Source: Segniliparus sp051660745 (lineage in GTDB: Bacteria; Actinomycetota; Actinomycetes; Mycobacteriales; Mycobacteriaceae). From it: DNA of 64,000 nt. The notes under the pieces are model-generated. The model was given only the letters and a program-made list of their open reading frames with translations, was not told where the DNA came from and did not search any database. The stretch is taken from contig NZ_JBOFQF010000017.1 of NCBI RefSeq assembly GCF_051660745.1, positions 62,001 through 126,000 on the forward strand. The letters are read 5' to 3'. Positions 1 to 8,831 of the stretch are shown here, piece after piece. Numbering within the stretch: the stretch's first letter is position 1; every line of letters begins with the position of its first letter. A program made the translations under genes and the position numbers.

Positions 1-867
1 CAACGGGACTTTTCTGTCAGCTCCCCCGGCCGCGTCCGGTTGCGCTTGGACATCGCGTACGACGGGACGGATTTCTCAGGATGGGCGCGACAACCGGGCA
101 GACGGACGGTCGCCGGGGTGGTCGAGGAGGCCCTCGGCGTCCTGTCGCAAGCTCCAGCGCAGCTCACGGTGGCAGGACGGACGGACACCGGCGTCCATGC
201 AACGGGACAGGTCGCCCATGTCGATATGAGCGAGGCGCTCGTCGCCGAACGCTTGCCGCCGGAGAAGCTCGTGCGCAAACTTGCCCGGATGCTCCCCGCC
301 GATGTGCGGGTGCTCGCGGTCCGACGGGTGTCGGGGCAGTTCGACGCCAGGTTCTCGGCTCTGCGCAGGCATTATCGCTATCAGATCAGCCGTGCCCCGT
401 ACGGCGTCGATCCGCTGCGCGCCAAGGAAGCCGTGCCGTGGGGGAGGCCGCTGGACCTGGATTCGCTGAACGCGGCTTCGAGGGCGCTCGTCGGCCTGCG
501 CGATTTCGCCGCGTTCTGCAGGCCGAGGCCTGGGGCAACGACGATACGCGAGCTTCAGAGGTTCGACTGGTCGGCGGAGAACGGCAGAGAAGGAGAGGGG
601 CCGCTGCTCGTCGCGCGGATCACCGCTGACGCGTTCTGCTGGTCGATGTGCCGTTCCCTGGTCGGCGCGGTGACCGCAGTGGCAGAAGGAAGGCGGGACC
701 TTGCCTGGTGCGCGGGCCTGCTCGCCGCGCCGTCGCGCTCGAGCGAGGTCGCCGTGGCTCCAGCGCACGGACTGTGCTTGACCGGGGTGGACTACCCGCC
801 GGAAGCGGAGTGGGAGGCGCGGAATCAGAGAACCCGCGACACGAGGGCTCCACGGCCCTGCGGCTAA
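1..867 (+). CDS. truA: tRNA pseudouridine(38-40) synthase TruA, 5' partial
   Basis: Converts U38-U40 in the anticodon arm of many tRNAs to pseudouridine. The catalytic motif AGRTDTGVHATGQVAHVD carries the essential Asp, and the family block RHYRYQISRAPYG and the C-terminal DAFCWSMCRSLVGA follow. The frame is open to base 1. A TTG at 40 could start it, but the residues before it (VRLRLDIAYDG) match the conserved start of mycobacterial TruA, so I infer that the true start lies upstream of the window. The stop overlaps by a few bases the end of the convergent YbaB-like gene. In mycobacteria truA lies near the ESX-4 locus, which agrees with the secretion genes that follow. Confidence 0.93.
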   Translation, partial: QRDFSVSSPGRVRLRLDIAYDGTDFSGWARQPGRRTVAGVVEEALGVLSQAPAQLTVAGRTDTGVHATGQVAHVDMSEALVAERLPPEKLVRKLARMLPADVRVLAVRRVSGQFDARFSALRRHYRYQISRAPYGVDPLRAKEAVPWGRPLDLDSLNAASRALVGLRDFAAFCRPRPGATTIRELQRFDWSAENGREGEGPLLVARITADAFCWSMCRSLVGAVTAVAEGRRDLAWCAGLLAAPSRSSEVAVAPAHGLCLTGVDYPPEAEWEARNQRTRDTRAPRPCG

Positions 868-1271
868 ACGTCCGGGTATCTCTCGCGGGAGAAATTCGTG
901 TCGTCGTGAATCGTGTCGTTGAACTCGTCCACGATCTCGTTGAACTTGATGAGCGCCGAGCGCGCCGCGTCTGCGCACGTCTTCGAGACCAGCTCCCCGA
1001 CCTCGGGGCCGGACATGTTGGAGATCTTGTGGTTCAGCGAGAGGGAGAGAAGCTTGCCCATGCCGTCCACCTCCACCGTGCACGCCTCGTCCTCGGAGGT
1101 GTGCCGGACGTGGATGTTCTTCAGCGCGTGCTCGGTCGCGTACATCTTCTCGAGCCGGGCCTTCGCGAGCCGGATGACCTCGTTGACGTCGACGCCGAAC
1201 TGCGGCATGAAATCTTCCGGCGTCGCCAGCTTGCGCGGCGGCGGCGCGGCGGGGGTTTGCGGTCCGGTCAT
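864..1271 (-). CDS. YbaB/EbfC-family, EspL-like ESX-associated protein
   Basis: A 135-residue protein with a proline-rich start (MTGPQTPAAPPPRK) followed by a YbaB-like fold: a helix of about residues 25-45, a short beta section (CTVEVDGMGKLLSLSLN), and a long C-terminal helix ending DEFNDTIHDD. Mycobacterial EspL has this architecture and is encoded in the ESX-1 region, so an accessory or chaperone role in type VII secretion is inferred. The start at 1271 was chosen because its ATG overlaps the TGA of the upstream espD-like gene (ATGA), indicating translational coupling. A start 15 bases upstream (MAEESM) is possible. Confidence 0.7.
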   Translation of the reverse strand: MTGPQTPAAPPPRKLATPEDFMPQFGVDVNEVIRLAKARLEKMYATEHALKNIHVRHTSEDEACTVEVDGMGKLLSLSLNHKISNMSGPEVGELVSKTCADAARSALIKFNEIVDEFNDTIHDDTNFSRERYPDV

Positions 1272-1597
1272 ACTTTCCTCAGCCATGTCTCCGGCACTTC
1301 TTCCTCCTCGAAGCTGAGGATGGCCTCTTCCCTGGCCAGCTGCTCTTGCGTCGGATAGCCGAGATCGTCCAGGTCGCGCTTGGACCACACGGAAGACTGC
1401 TCGGCTTCGAGGATCGACCTGTATTGATGCTGCGCCCGCCGGGCGGCGAGATGGTTCAGGCGCATGATCTCTTGCGCCAGCGCGGCTGGGCTCAGCCTGC
1501 GGACCTCGCTGGTCTCGATGTGCACGGTCAAGGGCAGCCCAGACACAGAGGACTTGACCGAAATGGCCCCGTTCAGAGATGAAGCTAAGGACAACAT
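1268..1597 (-). CDS. EspD/EspH-like ESX-associated protein
   Basis: A 109-residue protein. The stretch from VHIETSEVRRLSPAALAQEI to the helix RLNHLAARRAQHQYRSILEA resembles by eye the core of mycobacterial EspD, which stabilises ESX-1 substrates EspA and EspC; those partners have likely counterparts at 6167-8051. The start is well supported: an AGAAGGAGG ribosome binding site sits just before the ATG. The gene is coupled by a four-base overlap to the YbaB-like gene. The family assignment rests on pattern similarity alone. Confidence 0.6.
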   Translation of the reverse strand: MLSLASSLNGAISVKSSVSGLPLTVHIETSEVRRLSPAALAQEIMRLNHLAARRAQHQYRSILEAEQSSVWSKRDLDDLGYPTQEQLAREEAILSFEEEEVPETWLRKV

Positions 1598-2096
1598 GCC
1601 CTCCTTCTGCCTTGTCTCATGATCTGTTCACGTCCCTCTTCGTGTTGAGCGCTGACGTTGCGTGTCGTCGCCGCATGCGTTTTGCTCTCGTGAGCATAAC
1701 ACCAAGTGGAAGAGCTGTTTTGCGGGGCGTTCGCGCTCAACCGGCCAGCCTGCCCCGGCGGCAGGCGCGGGGACTGGGCGATTGGGGCCGGGGGGAAGTT
1801 GATCTTCCTCCCAGAACTATGCTCCTGTCTCAACCGCCACGGGGAAAGCGGGTAGTATGAGCTACGGCCTGTCCCGACCCGTCCTCACGGGTCGGCGGCG
1901 GCCCCGCCTCTCGCGGGGGGCGGACGACTGAGGACGTGACAGAGGATGGAAACGGAATGCTTCTCGCGAAGACCCCGACCAGCTCGCCGTTCCGGGCGGG
2001 TCTGCCACACGGAGCGGCGGATGTGGCCGAGCGGGATCTGGTCGCGCGGCGTAGCATCTTTCCTCGTGCACTCGAGAAGCGTTTGGGGGCAACCAG
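1598..2096. other. Divergent intergenic region, espD-like / espI-like
   Basis: About 500 bases without a convincing gene. It must hold the promoters of the minus-strand espD-espL pair and of the plus-strand espI-like gene. A small perfect dyad, gacccg-tcctca-cgggtc, lies at 1876-1893, just downstream of a TAGTAT that could serve as a -10 element. Nothing else is assignable. Confidence 0.4.
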
Positions 2097-3791
2097 TTGA
2101 CTGAGAGCAAACCGGACCAAGGCGGTCAGCAGTGGCCCGGGGCTGCGGCGTGGCCCCAGGCCGGGCAGCCTGCCTGGCCCGAGGCCGGACCGGCCGCGTG
2201 GCCGCAAGCGGGCCAAACAGCGTGGTCGGACCCGAATCAGGAGCAGCCGCGCGACGAGGCCGCAGGCGAGGCTGCGTCGGGGTGGCCCGGTGCTTGGCCT
2301 TCGCAACCGCAGGGACAAGCGCAGCAGGCCGCGTGGGAGCAACCTGCCGCAGGCCAGCCTGGTCGCCCGGGACCTGGCCAGCAGCCCTCCCCGTACGCGT
2401 TCCCCGGCCAGCCGCAGCCCGCTCACGACCCGGCGCAGGGCTATCCGCAGCAGGGCGGTTGGGAGCAGCACGACCCCAACCAGGCATACCACCAGCAGGC
2501 GTATCCGCAGCAGGGGTACGACCCGGCGCAGGGCTATCCCCAGCAGGGCGGTTGGGAGCAGCACGACCCCAACCAGGCATACCACCAGCAGGCGTATCCG
2601 CAGCAGGGGTACGACCCGGCGCAGGGCTATCCCCAGCAAGGGGGTTGGGAGCAGCACGACCCCAACCAGGCATACCACCAGCAAAGCCACGACCCGGCGC
2701 AGCAAGGCGACTGGGGCCAGCAAGGCTACGACCCGGCGCAGCAGGGCGGTTGGGAGCAGCATGAGGCCGCTCCGCAGAACGGCGAGTTCCACGGCTTCGA
2801 CCAGGGCAGCAGCTTCGGCCCGGAGTTCAACACCGGGGTATGGCAGCACGACGACTTCGACCCGATGTCTCCTTCGGTCGACAACCTCAACCTGATCAGC
2901 TCGCCGAACAGCAGGGGGCCGGGGATCGGGCGACGGCTCCGGGACGCCTTCGGCAGGCAGGGGCCGCGCGACGACCTGCAGTACCGCACTTTGGTCAACC
3001 GGATCAACCAGCCGATCCAAGGCGACTACCGCATCGCGATTTTGTCTTTGAAGGGCGGCGTGGGCAAGACGACCACCACAGTCGGGCTCGGCTCCACGTT
3101 CGCCTCGCTCCGCGGCGACCGCGTCATCGCGGTCGACGCGAACCCCGACCTCGGAACTTTGGGCTCGCGCATTCCGCGCCAGAGCAATTCGACCGTGCGC
3201 GACCTGCTGGTCGACACATCGATCTACCGTTACTCCGACGTCCGGGCGCACACTTCGCAGTCGTCGAGCAGGCTCGAGGTCCTGGCGAGCGAGCGGGACC
3301 CGGCGATCTCCGAGGCGTTCAGCGAGCGGGACTACCGCGGCGTGATCAAGATCCTCCAGCGGTTCTACAACGTCATTCTGACCGACTGCGGCACCGGCCT
3401 CATGCACTCGGCGATGAAGGGGGTCCTCGACCTCGCCCATTCGCTCGTGTTGGTGACCTCGCCCGCCCTCGACGGCGCCCGCAGCGCCGGGGCGACGTTG
3501 GACTGGCTGCTCCACCACGGCTACGACCAACTTGTCGCACGGACTGTGGTCGTGGTCAGCTCCTCGCGCCCTGGTTCCCCGACGTTGGACCTCAACCAGC
3601 TTCGCCAGCACTTCTTGGTGCGTTGCCGGGCGGTGCAGATCATTCCGTTCGACGACCACTTGTCCGAGGGCGCCGAGATCGAGCTCGACCAGCTGCACCG
3701 CAGCACGCGCCGATCCTTCGTCGAGCTCGCGGCGCTCATCGCCGACGATTTCCCGATGGCTCTTTCCCGCCAACAACGCTCCCAGTACTGA
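2097..3791 (+). CDS. EspI-like MinD/ParA-type ATPase with Q/P/W-rich N-terminal arm
   Basis: A 564-residue protein in two parts. Residues 1-220 are Q, P, G, W and Y rich, with tandem 31-residue repeats. Residues 310-560 form a MinD/ParA-like P-loop ATPase: deviant Walker A KGGVGKTTT (319-327), DANPDLGTLG after it, and the block ILTDCGTGLMHSAMKG. EspI of ESX-1 has the same order and is proposed to sense ATP level and restrain secretion; that role is inferred. The start is TTG, preceded by a G-rich stretch about seven bases away, and is the only reasonable start before the repeat arm. The long minus-strand frame opposite is a by-product of the repeats. Confidence 0.8.
   Translation: MTESKPDQGGQQWPGAAAWPQAGQPAWPEAGPAAWPQAGQTAWSDPNQEQPRDEAAGEAASGWPGAWPSQPQGQAQQAAWEQPAAGQPGRPGPGQQPSPYAFPGQPQPAHDPAQGYPQQGGWEQHDPNQAYHQQAYPQQGYDPAQGYPQQGGWEQHDPNQAYHQQAYPQQGYDPAQGYPQQGGWEQHDPNQAYHQQSHDPAQQGDWGQQGYDPAQQGGWEQHEAAPQNGEFHGFDQGSSFGPEFNTGVWQHDDFDPMSPSVDNLNLISSPNSRGPGIGRRLRDAFGRQGPRDDLQYRTLVNRINQPIQGDYRIAILSLKGGVGKTTTTVGLGSTFASLRGDRVIAVDANPDLGTLGSRIPRQSNSTVRDLLVDTSIYRYSDVRAHTSQSSSRLEVLASERDPAISEAFSERDYRGVIKILQRFYNVILTDCGTGLMHSAMKGVLDLAHSLVLVTSPALDGARSAGATLDWLLHHGYDQLVARTVVVVSSSRPGSPTLDLNQLRQHFLVRCRAVQIIPFDDHLSEGAEIELDQLHRSTRRSFVELAALIADDFPMALSRQQRSQY
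2424..2690 (+). repeat. 93-bp in-frame tandem repeat, about 2.9 copies
   Basis: Units begin at 2424, 2517 and 2610 and encode (Y/H)DPAQGYPQQGGWEQHDPN plus AYHQQAYPQQG; the third unit is cut short. The copies are nearly identical at the DNA level, so the copy number may vary between strains. The repeats lengthen the disordered arm of the EspI-like ATPase. Confidence 0.85.
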
Positions 3792-3941
3792 TTCCTGGAG
3801 TCCGGACGGCGGTCTGCTGCGTTGTCGGCTCCTCGTGTACGGGGCTCGTTCCTCGCTTTTTCCTGTACACGTCGTCGCCTGCCGCCTTGCATCCCATCCG
3901 TCTGGGGCTCTCCAGGAATCCCCTAACAGCGCCCCTGCGCG

Positions 3942-5843
3942 CTACGGCGCGACCTTGAGGGTTTGGAGCACTTTTTCGCAGACGGAGCCTTGGGCGGCGT
4001 TGCGGCAGCCGATCGAGACGAGCAATTTGCTGTCTTTATGCGGCGCGACGTAGAGGAACCAGCTCGCGTTCCGTTCCGGCTGGTCGTAGGAGTTGAAGGT
4101 GTTCTGCCCGTGGGGAACGCCGAATTGCAGGCTCGTGAACCGGCCGGAGCTCTCGTTGATCTCCTGCCGGATGTTCTCACCCACCGATTGCAAAGTGGCT
4201 TGGGAGTCGAGGCCCTCGTACCGGATGCCGATCTCGGCGCAGGGATCGCTCGGACTATGGAAGAAAAGGGGAGCGGAACGGAAAGAGCGCTCTTCTGTCG
4301 AGCTCGGTTGCGAGGAGGAGCAGGCGCTGAGTTGTGCCTGCTCCCATGTGGCGGGCAGCTGGAAGCTGAAGAGGATCGCGCCGTTCGAATCTGGGTCCGG
4401 CACGTTCACCAGCTGAGCCTCGACAGTCTCGCCGTGGGAAGGCGCGAGGGGCGGAGACGAGGGGCCTTGCGCTTGGCCGGGGGCTTTGCTGTCGTTCCTG
4501 CCCACCAGCCAGATCGTTCCGCCGACGAGGAGGCTTGCCGCAAGGACTGCGGCTGCTCCGATCCACACGGCGCGGGGCTTTGGCCGTCTCGGCTCCGGGA
4601 ATGCGCTGTCGAGAGAAGCGTTGCGGCCGCTCGAAGACAAGGGGCGCGGTTGGGCGTGGGGTGGGGCCAGTGGGAGGACGGGCTCTGGGAGTCGTTGCTC
4701 GGCGACGGGAAGCTGCTGCGGCGTGTAGGCGGGTCGGCCGTATTGCGGCCCGGTGGCAGGGGGTGGCGGCGACGACGGCTGATATGCAGGCGGGCCTGCG
4801 TGGACAGGTGGCGAAGGAGGTTGCGGAGCGAGCGGCGGGGGAGGCTGTGGCGGCGTCAGGCTTGACGGGGCGGGCAGGGCCTGCGGCCTGCCGGAGGGGA
4901 TCGGAGCCGATGGGGAGACCGGGGCGCTTGGCGATATGAGCGGGGCAGGGTTGGGCGCAGTATCTGCGAGCTGCGGTTTCTGCTCCGGTTCTGTTCTTGC
5001 TGGAGCGATGGCCGAGGCAGCAAGTCCGCGCAGCACCCCGTCCTTGGGGGCGGCGATGATCCGGTCGAAGGGCGGATCGCTCTCTTGGATCTGTGTGACG
5101 ACCGCTTCCGCGAGCCTGGGCGGGGCGTCGATGATGAGCCCGTCCAGCGCCTTGGAGCAGTCGCTCTTCCCGAATTTCTCTTGGAGGATGTCGGAGAGCT
5201 CTCTGGCGACTTCGCTGCCCATTTCCGTGAGAGAAATCCCCAGATGCGCGGAGAGCCGCCGGCTTTCCAACTGCGACCAAGCCCCGTCGCGGCTGGCGAG
5301 CAAAGAGATATCGACCGAGCTCGCCTGCGCCTCGACGACGGCGACAGCGCGCCCTGAGGGGTCTGCCAGTGCCCGTGCGAGGGCGAGGGACCGGGGGAGC
5401 AGGGAGCATTGGACTCCGAGTCTCGCGGCCGAGGCGCGGAGCACCTCGGCGCGAGGGAGCCCCCATGTGCTCGGGTGCGCGACCACGATCTCGGGATCGT
5501 CTGCCGCGGCCTTGGCGGGGAGCGCGGGCGCCAGCAGCCTGGTCAACAAGTCGCCGACGGCGTGGGGCCGGTTGTTGAGCAAGATGTGCGAAGCGTCCAC
5601 GAGCGTCGGGAGCAGCCGCACGCCGGAGAGCGGGTTCGCGCCGAGCGCCCGAGCGATCGGTTCGCCTGCGACTATGCGGTTCGGGTCCGTGCTCTGCGCG
5701 TCGAGGTAGCCGACAGTCGTCGGCCATTCGACCACTGCGCCGCCGTGCACCGCGCGCACCACGCTCTCGGTGAGATCGATGAGAACCGTTCCGCCCGCCG
5801 CAGGGGGATTGGCGGATGCGGCGCCCGTCGGCGGTGCGTTCAT
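3942..5843 (-). CDS. Type VII secretion-associated protein, Rv3446c family
   Basis: A 633-residue protein. The N-terminal 270 residues look like a degenerate actin/Hsp70 fold (VLIDLTESVVRAVHGG, then IVVAHPSTWGLPRAEVL). A proline-rich linker follows at about 290-400, one membrane span (IGAAAVLAASLLVGGTIWLV, near 430-450) and an extracytoplasmic C-terminal domain of about 170 residues. Rv3446c of ESX-4 has this layout. The window lies beside truA, as ESX-4 does in mycobacteria. The ATG is preceded by AGGGAG about 11 bases upstream. It points away from its neighbours and probably has its own promoter in 5844-6166. Its molecular role is not known. Confidence 0.75.
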   Translation of the reverse strand: MNAPPTGAASANPPAAGGTVLIDLTESVVRAVHGGAVVEWPTTVGYLDAQSTDPNRIVAGEPIARALGANPLSGVRLLPTLVDASHILLNNRPHAVGDLLTRLLAPALPAKAAADDPEIVVAHPSTWGLPRAEVLRASAARLGVQCSLLPRSLALARALADPSGRAVAVVEAQASSVDISLLASRDGAWSQLESRRLSAHLGISLTEMGSEVARELSDILQEKFGKSDCSKALDGLIIDAPPRLAEAVVTQIQESDPPFDRIIAAPKDGVLRGLAASAIAPARTEPEQKPQLADTAPNPAPLISPSAPVSPSAPIPSGRPQALPAPSSLTPPQPPPPLAPQPPSPPVHAGPPAYQPSSPPPPATGPQYGRPAYTPQQLPVAEQRLPEPVLPLAPPHAQPRPLSSSGRNASLDSAFPEPRRPKPRAVWIGAAAVLAASLLVGGTIWLVGRNDSKAPGQAQGPSSPPLAPSHGETVEAQLVNVPDPDSNGAILFSFQLPATWEQAQLSACSSSQPSSTEERSFRSAPLFFHSPSDPCAEIGIRYEGLDSQATLQSVGENIRQEINESSGRFTSLQFGVPHGQNTFNSYDQPERNASWFLYVAPHKDSKLLVSIGCRNAAQGSVCEKVLQTLKVAP

Positions 5844-6166
5844 GCTGCTTCTCCCTGATCAGCCTGTGCCCAGGCGCGGCCCAGCCGGCGAGCTGTTGGC
5901 GGACGCCGGATTCCGATGCTCGTCTTCGCTGGATCGTAGCATGTCACCAGTGTTTCAACGGTCCCAGCCGCAGGCCGAAAAATTCTTCCCGGTATTGGTT
6001 GCGTGTGGGGAGGGAAGCGTATAGAGTGTTGCCCAGCCGGTCGTCCGGCAGTGTGAGTCATAATTGAAACAGCCAATTGAGTCACTATTGACGACAAAGC
6101 TTCGGCCGACGTCTTCTCGAACGGGAAGAGGGGCAGGGCCGATCGAGCACGAAGGGGGTATTCCTC
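5844..6166. other. Divergent promoter region before the espC-like gene
   Basis: A gap of 323 bases between the minus-strand Rv3446c-like gene and the plus-strand substrate operon. The right half is less GC-rich and contains several TTGA-type hexamers (near 6063 and 6087), but I cannot fix a -35/-10 pair with confidence. No gene is supported. Confidence 0.35.
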
Positions 6167-6478
6167 ATGCCAGGAAAAGTGGGCGCGAGTTTTGAGACGA
6201 TGGCCGAGCATGCGGCGCAGACGCAGGCCATGGCGGCGCAGCTCGCCGGGGTCAGTTCGTTCGACCCGAGCATGTTCCAGGGCCCGATGATGGCAGGCCT
6301 CGGCCCGATCGGCGCGCCGTTCGTCGCCGCGCACATGGCGGCCACGACGAACCACATGGCGAACACTGCCGAGCTGGTCGCGTGCATGGAAGCGCATGGC
6401 ATGGCTGTCGACGCCTCCTCGCAGTCGTACTCCGACACCGAGGGCGGCAGCTCGGACGGCTTCAAGAGCTTGATCTGA
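6167..6478 (+). CDS. EspC-like (WXG-related) ESX substrate
   Basis: A 103-residue helical protein with a long first helix, a break (about residues 28-45, G/P/M-rich), a second helix (FVAAHMAATTNHMANTAELV) and a flexible tail. Size and helix-turn-helix form match the EspC/DUF2580 group, secreted with EspA by ESX-1. It is followed after ten bases by an EspA/EspE-like gene, the same pairing seen in the espACD operon. There is no clear WXG tripeptide or YxxxD/E tail, so the exact subfamily is uncertain. Confidence 0.6.
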   Translation: MPGKVGASFETMAEHAAQTQAMAAQLAGVSSFDPSMFQGPMMAGLGPIGAPFVAAHMAATTNHMANTAELVACMEAHGMAVDASSQSYSDTEGGSSDGFKSLI

Positions 6479-6488
6479 GGGTCAACCT

Positions 6489-8051
6489 ATGGCGAACACG
6501 AACTCCCCCTTCTTCGACGGCGGGGTCATCGGCTCTGGGCCGGGCGACCTGCTCGGCGACGAGGACTACAACCCCTGGAACGACACGGGCGCAGGCGAGC
6601 CCGCCGCCTCTGCGGCGGTTCCCGATGTGATCGGCACGGGCCAGCAGGGGACGGACGCCGCCGCCAGCGCGGGCGACTCCGCGCTGAACGCGGGCGAGGC
6701 GTCCGCGAAAGCTCCAGACCCGGTCGAGAAGGTCGGGGACGTCATGAGCGGCCTGCACGACGACGACCACAAGAAGGACAAGAAGGACGACTTGTCGGGC
6801 CTTGACGGGGACAAGGACGAGAAGAAGGACAAGGACGCCCCGGTCTCGGACATCAACAACGCGGTGGGGGCTCCGCCCGCGTCGAACTTCGACCCGATGG
6901 GCCTCTTGCAGCCGTTGATGCAGCTCGGCCAACTGTTCGGCCAGGCCCCGCAGCAGATGATGCAGCCGATGCAGCAGATGATGCAGCCGTTGCAGCAGAT
7001 GATGCAGCAGCTTCCGCAGCAAATGCAGTCGCTCATGGGGCAGAGCGGGCAAGGATGGCAGGGCTCTGCCTCCGACTCCGCCATGGGGCACATGGGGCAG
7101 ATGGGCGACACAGCCCAGTCGAACGGGCAGGACTATTCCGACCTCAACAAATACGCGGGCGAGGCGGTGGAGAAGGCTGGCGAGGCGGGCAAAAAACAGA
7201 CAGAGGCCATGAAAAAGGGCGAGCAGGGCAACCAGCAGGTCCAGCAGGGCACACAGTCCATGAACCCCGGTCAGATCGCCCAAGGGGTCGGCACGGTCAA
7301 CGAGGCGACCGGGGAGGCGACCGCGAACGCCACGAAGCATGCTGGCGATATGACCGAACTCGCCGGAAAAGCCTCCGAGAAAGCCACGCCGAAACAGCCG
7401 CCGGACATCAGCAAGCTCATGGGCCCGCTGCAGAGCATGATGCAAATGCCGATGCAGATGCTCCAGCAGGCTCCGCAGATGCTGCAGGGCCTGATGCAGA
7501 TGCCGCAGCAGTTGATGCAGGGCGGCATGCAGGCGATGCAGGGGTTGATGCAAGCGGCTGGCAAGGGCGGCGCGGGCAGTCCTCCTGCGGGCGCGGGCCT
7601 TGACGACAAGCTCAAAGACGGCGGCAAGCTGGACGGCAGCATCGACTCGACCGCGCACATCGGCGGTCTTGGCGGCGGCGGTGGCCTCGGCGGTCTTGGC
7701 GGCGGCGGTGGCGGTGGCGGCGCTCCCGAGCGCGCGCTGTCCGCAGCGCCAGGCAGCGCCAACATGGGCGGGAACGCTGGCGGCGGCGGTCCGAGCGGCG
7801 TCGGAGCTGGCGCGGGGAGCTCTGGCGGAGCCTCGTTGAGCACGCGTCCTGCGGGCATGGGCGGCTCTGGCGGCGGCATGGGCATGATGCCCCAGCACCA
7901 GGGCGGCAGCGAGAGCAAGAGCGGCTCCAAAGTGCCGGACTACCTCAAGGGCTCCGTTTTGGGCCAAAACCAGCTCGGCGATATCCCCCAGGTCTCCCCA
8001 TCGGTCCTCGGCGCTCCTCACGAAGGGGAAGGCGAGGCCGTGCATGGATGA
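6489..8051 (+). CDS. EspA/EspE-like large ESX substrate, Met/Gln/Gly-rich
   Basis: A 520-residue low-complexity protein. Residues 85-110 are a charged Lys/Asp cluster; about 135-190 and 310-365 are amphipathic stretches of Q and M repeats (QQMMQPMQQMMQPLQQMM); 395-460 is glycine-rich. The composition and its place after an espC-like gene resemble secreted EspA/EspE/EspB partners. No enzyme domain is visible. The Q/M segments are of the same kind as those in the C-terminal half of the PPE-like protein at 8832, which suggests they may interact or form a shared surface structure (inference). Confidence 0.6.
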   Translation: MANTNSPFFDGGVIGSGPGDLLGDEDYNPWNDTGAGEPAASAAVPDVIGTGQQGTDAAASAGDSALNAGEASAKAPDPVEKVGDVMSGLHDDDHKKDKKDDLSGLDGDKDEKKDKDAPVSDINNAVGAPPASNFDPMGLLQPLMQLGQLFGQAPQQMMQPMQQMMQPLQQMMQQLPQQMQSLMGQSGQGWQGSASDSAMGHMGQMGDTAQSNGQDYSDLNKYAGEAVEKAGEAGKKQTEAMKKGEQGNQQVQQGTQSMNPGQIAQGVGTVNEATGEATANATKHAGDMTELAGKASEKATPKQPPDISKLMGPLQSMMQMPMQMLQQAPQMLQGLMQMPQQLMQGGMQAMQGLMQAAGKGGAGSPPAGAGLDDKLKDGGKLDGSIDSTAHIGGLGGGGGLGGLGGGGGGGGAPERALSAAPGSANMGGNAGGGGPSGVGAGAGSSGGASLSTRPAGMGGSGGGMGMMPQHQGGSESKSGSKVPDYLKGSVLGQNQLGDIPQVSPSVLGAPHEGEGEAVHG

Positions 8052-8485
8052 CCGAAACTGGTAAGATCATCGCTGTGGTCGGGGTCCGCTCCGGCTAGGA
8101 GATAACTGCACAGTTCGCGGGGGTGCTCTTCAGTGAGCATTTTCCCAGTTCAGACCAGGGAAGGGCGAGCGGTCCACGGGGTCCGGAAAAATTTCAAAAT
8201 TTTTTGGGCAAGAGGGAACCTACGAGGCAGTGGGTGCGTCTAAGTAAGTAGAACGCCAGGAAGGCAAGGCCGAAGGCCAGTCGGAGGGGCGATCGCCACA
8301 GAGACGCTCGTGAGCAACGAGACCTGGTCCGGGTGAGGCGAGAGATCGTCGTAACCAGACCCGTACTGACAGTTGAACACAGAGCGAGCGACAATGGTGT
8401 CACCGCGAAAGCGCTAGGTAATAACTGGCTTTCTGCGCCGAGCCGGGCTCAGATCGCCGCAACCATTGGAAAGGGCACCCAACTT
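8052..8485. other. Intergenic region before PE gene with A/T tract
   Basis: This 434-base gap has no supported gene. At 8187-8204 lies the palindrome AAAAATTT-CA-AAATTTTT, a strong A/T island in GC-rich surroundings and a possible site for an Lsr2-type nucleoid protein, which is known to silence ESX genes in mycobacteria. A promoter for the PE-PPE pair should be here but I cannot place it surely. Confidence 0.35.
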
Positions 8486-8785
8486 ATGTTCGTCAACGTC
8501 GAACCCGAGGCAATCAGCGCCGCCGCCGCAACTCTCGAGGGCCTCAGCATGAAGCTCCAGGCTATGGTCGCCGCCGCGTCTCCGTCTCTGCAGATGATCC
8601 CCCCCGCTGGCTTCGAGGACGTCTCCGTCTTCGCCTCCGCCCAGCACATGTTCAACTCGGACAACTTCTTGATGATGGCCGAGCAGTCCATTCTCGAGCT
8701 CCAGCGGCTCATCATCGCCCTGAACGAGCACTCGATGCAGTACACCGCGCAGGACGCGGGCAACGCCGCGGTGTTCGGCGTCTAA
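8486..8785 (+). CDS. PE-family protein (PE domain only)
   Basis: A 99-residue protein, the size of a bare PE domain. It begins MFVNVEPEAISAAAATLEGL, containing the Pro-Glu pair near the N-terminus, then two helices, and near the end has YTAQD, which fits the general type VII secretion signal YxxxD/E. The start at 8486 was preferred over upstream options because it places PE correctly and has AAAGGGC about nine bases before it. It should form a heterodimer with the PPE-like protein encoded 46 bases downstream and be exported by the ESX system. Confidence 0.85.
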   Translation: MFVNVEPEAISAAAATLEGLSMKLQAMVAAASPSLQMIPPAGFEDVSVFASAQHMFNSDNFLMMAEQSILELQRLIIALNEHSMQYTAQDAGNAAVFGV

Positions 8786-8831
8786 ACAGAATGGCAAAGG
8801 TCGAATGCTCGAAAGCGAGGAGGTGACGTAA

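Noticed and set aside
2424..2690. Possible CRISPR-like array
   Set aside because: Units of 93 bases follow one another without spacers and keep a reading frame; they are protein-coding repeats.
1830..3776. 648-residue minus-strand frame opposite the EspI-like gene
   Set aside because: It consists of repeats and Arg/Leu-rich text mirrored from the Q-rich repeats; the plus frame has a clear P-loop ATPase.
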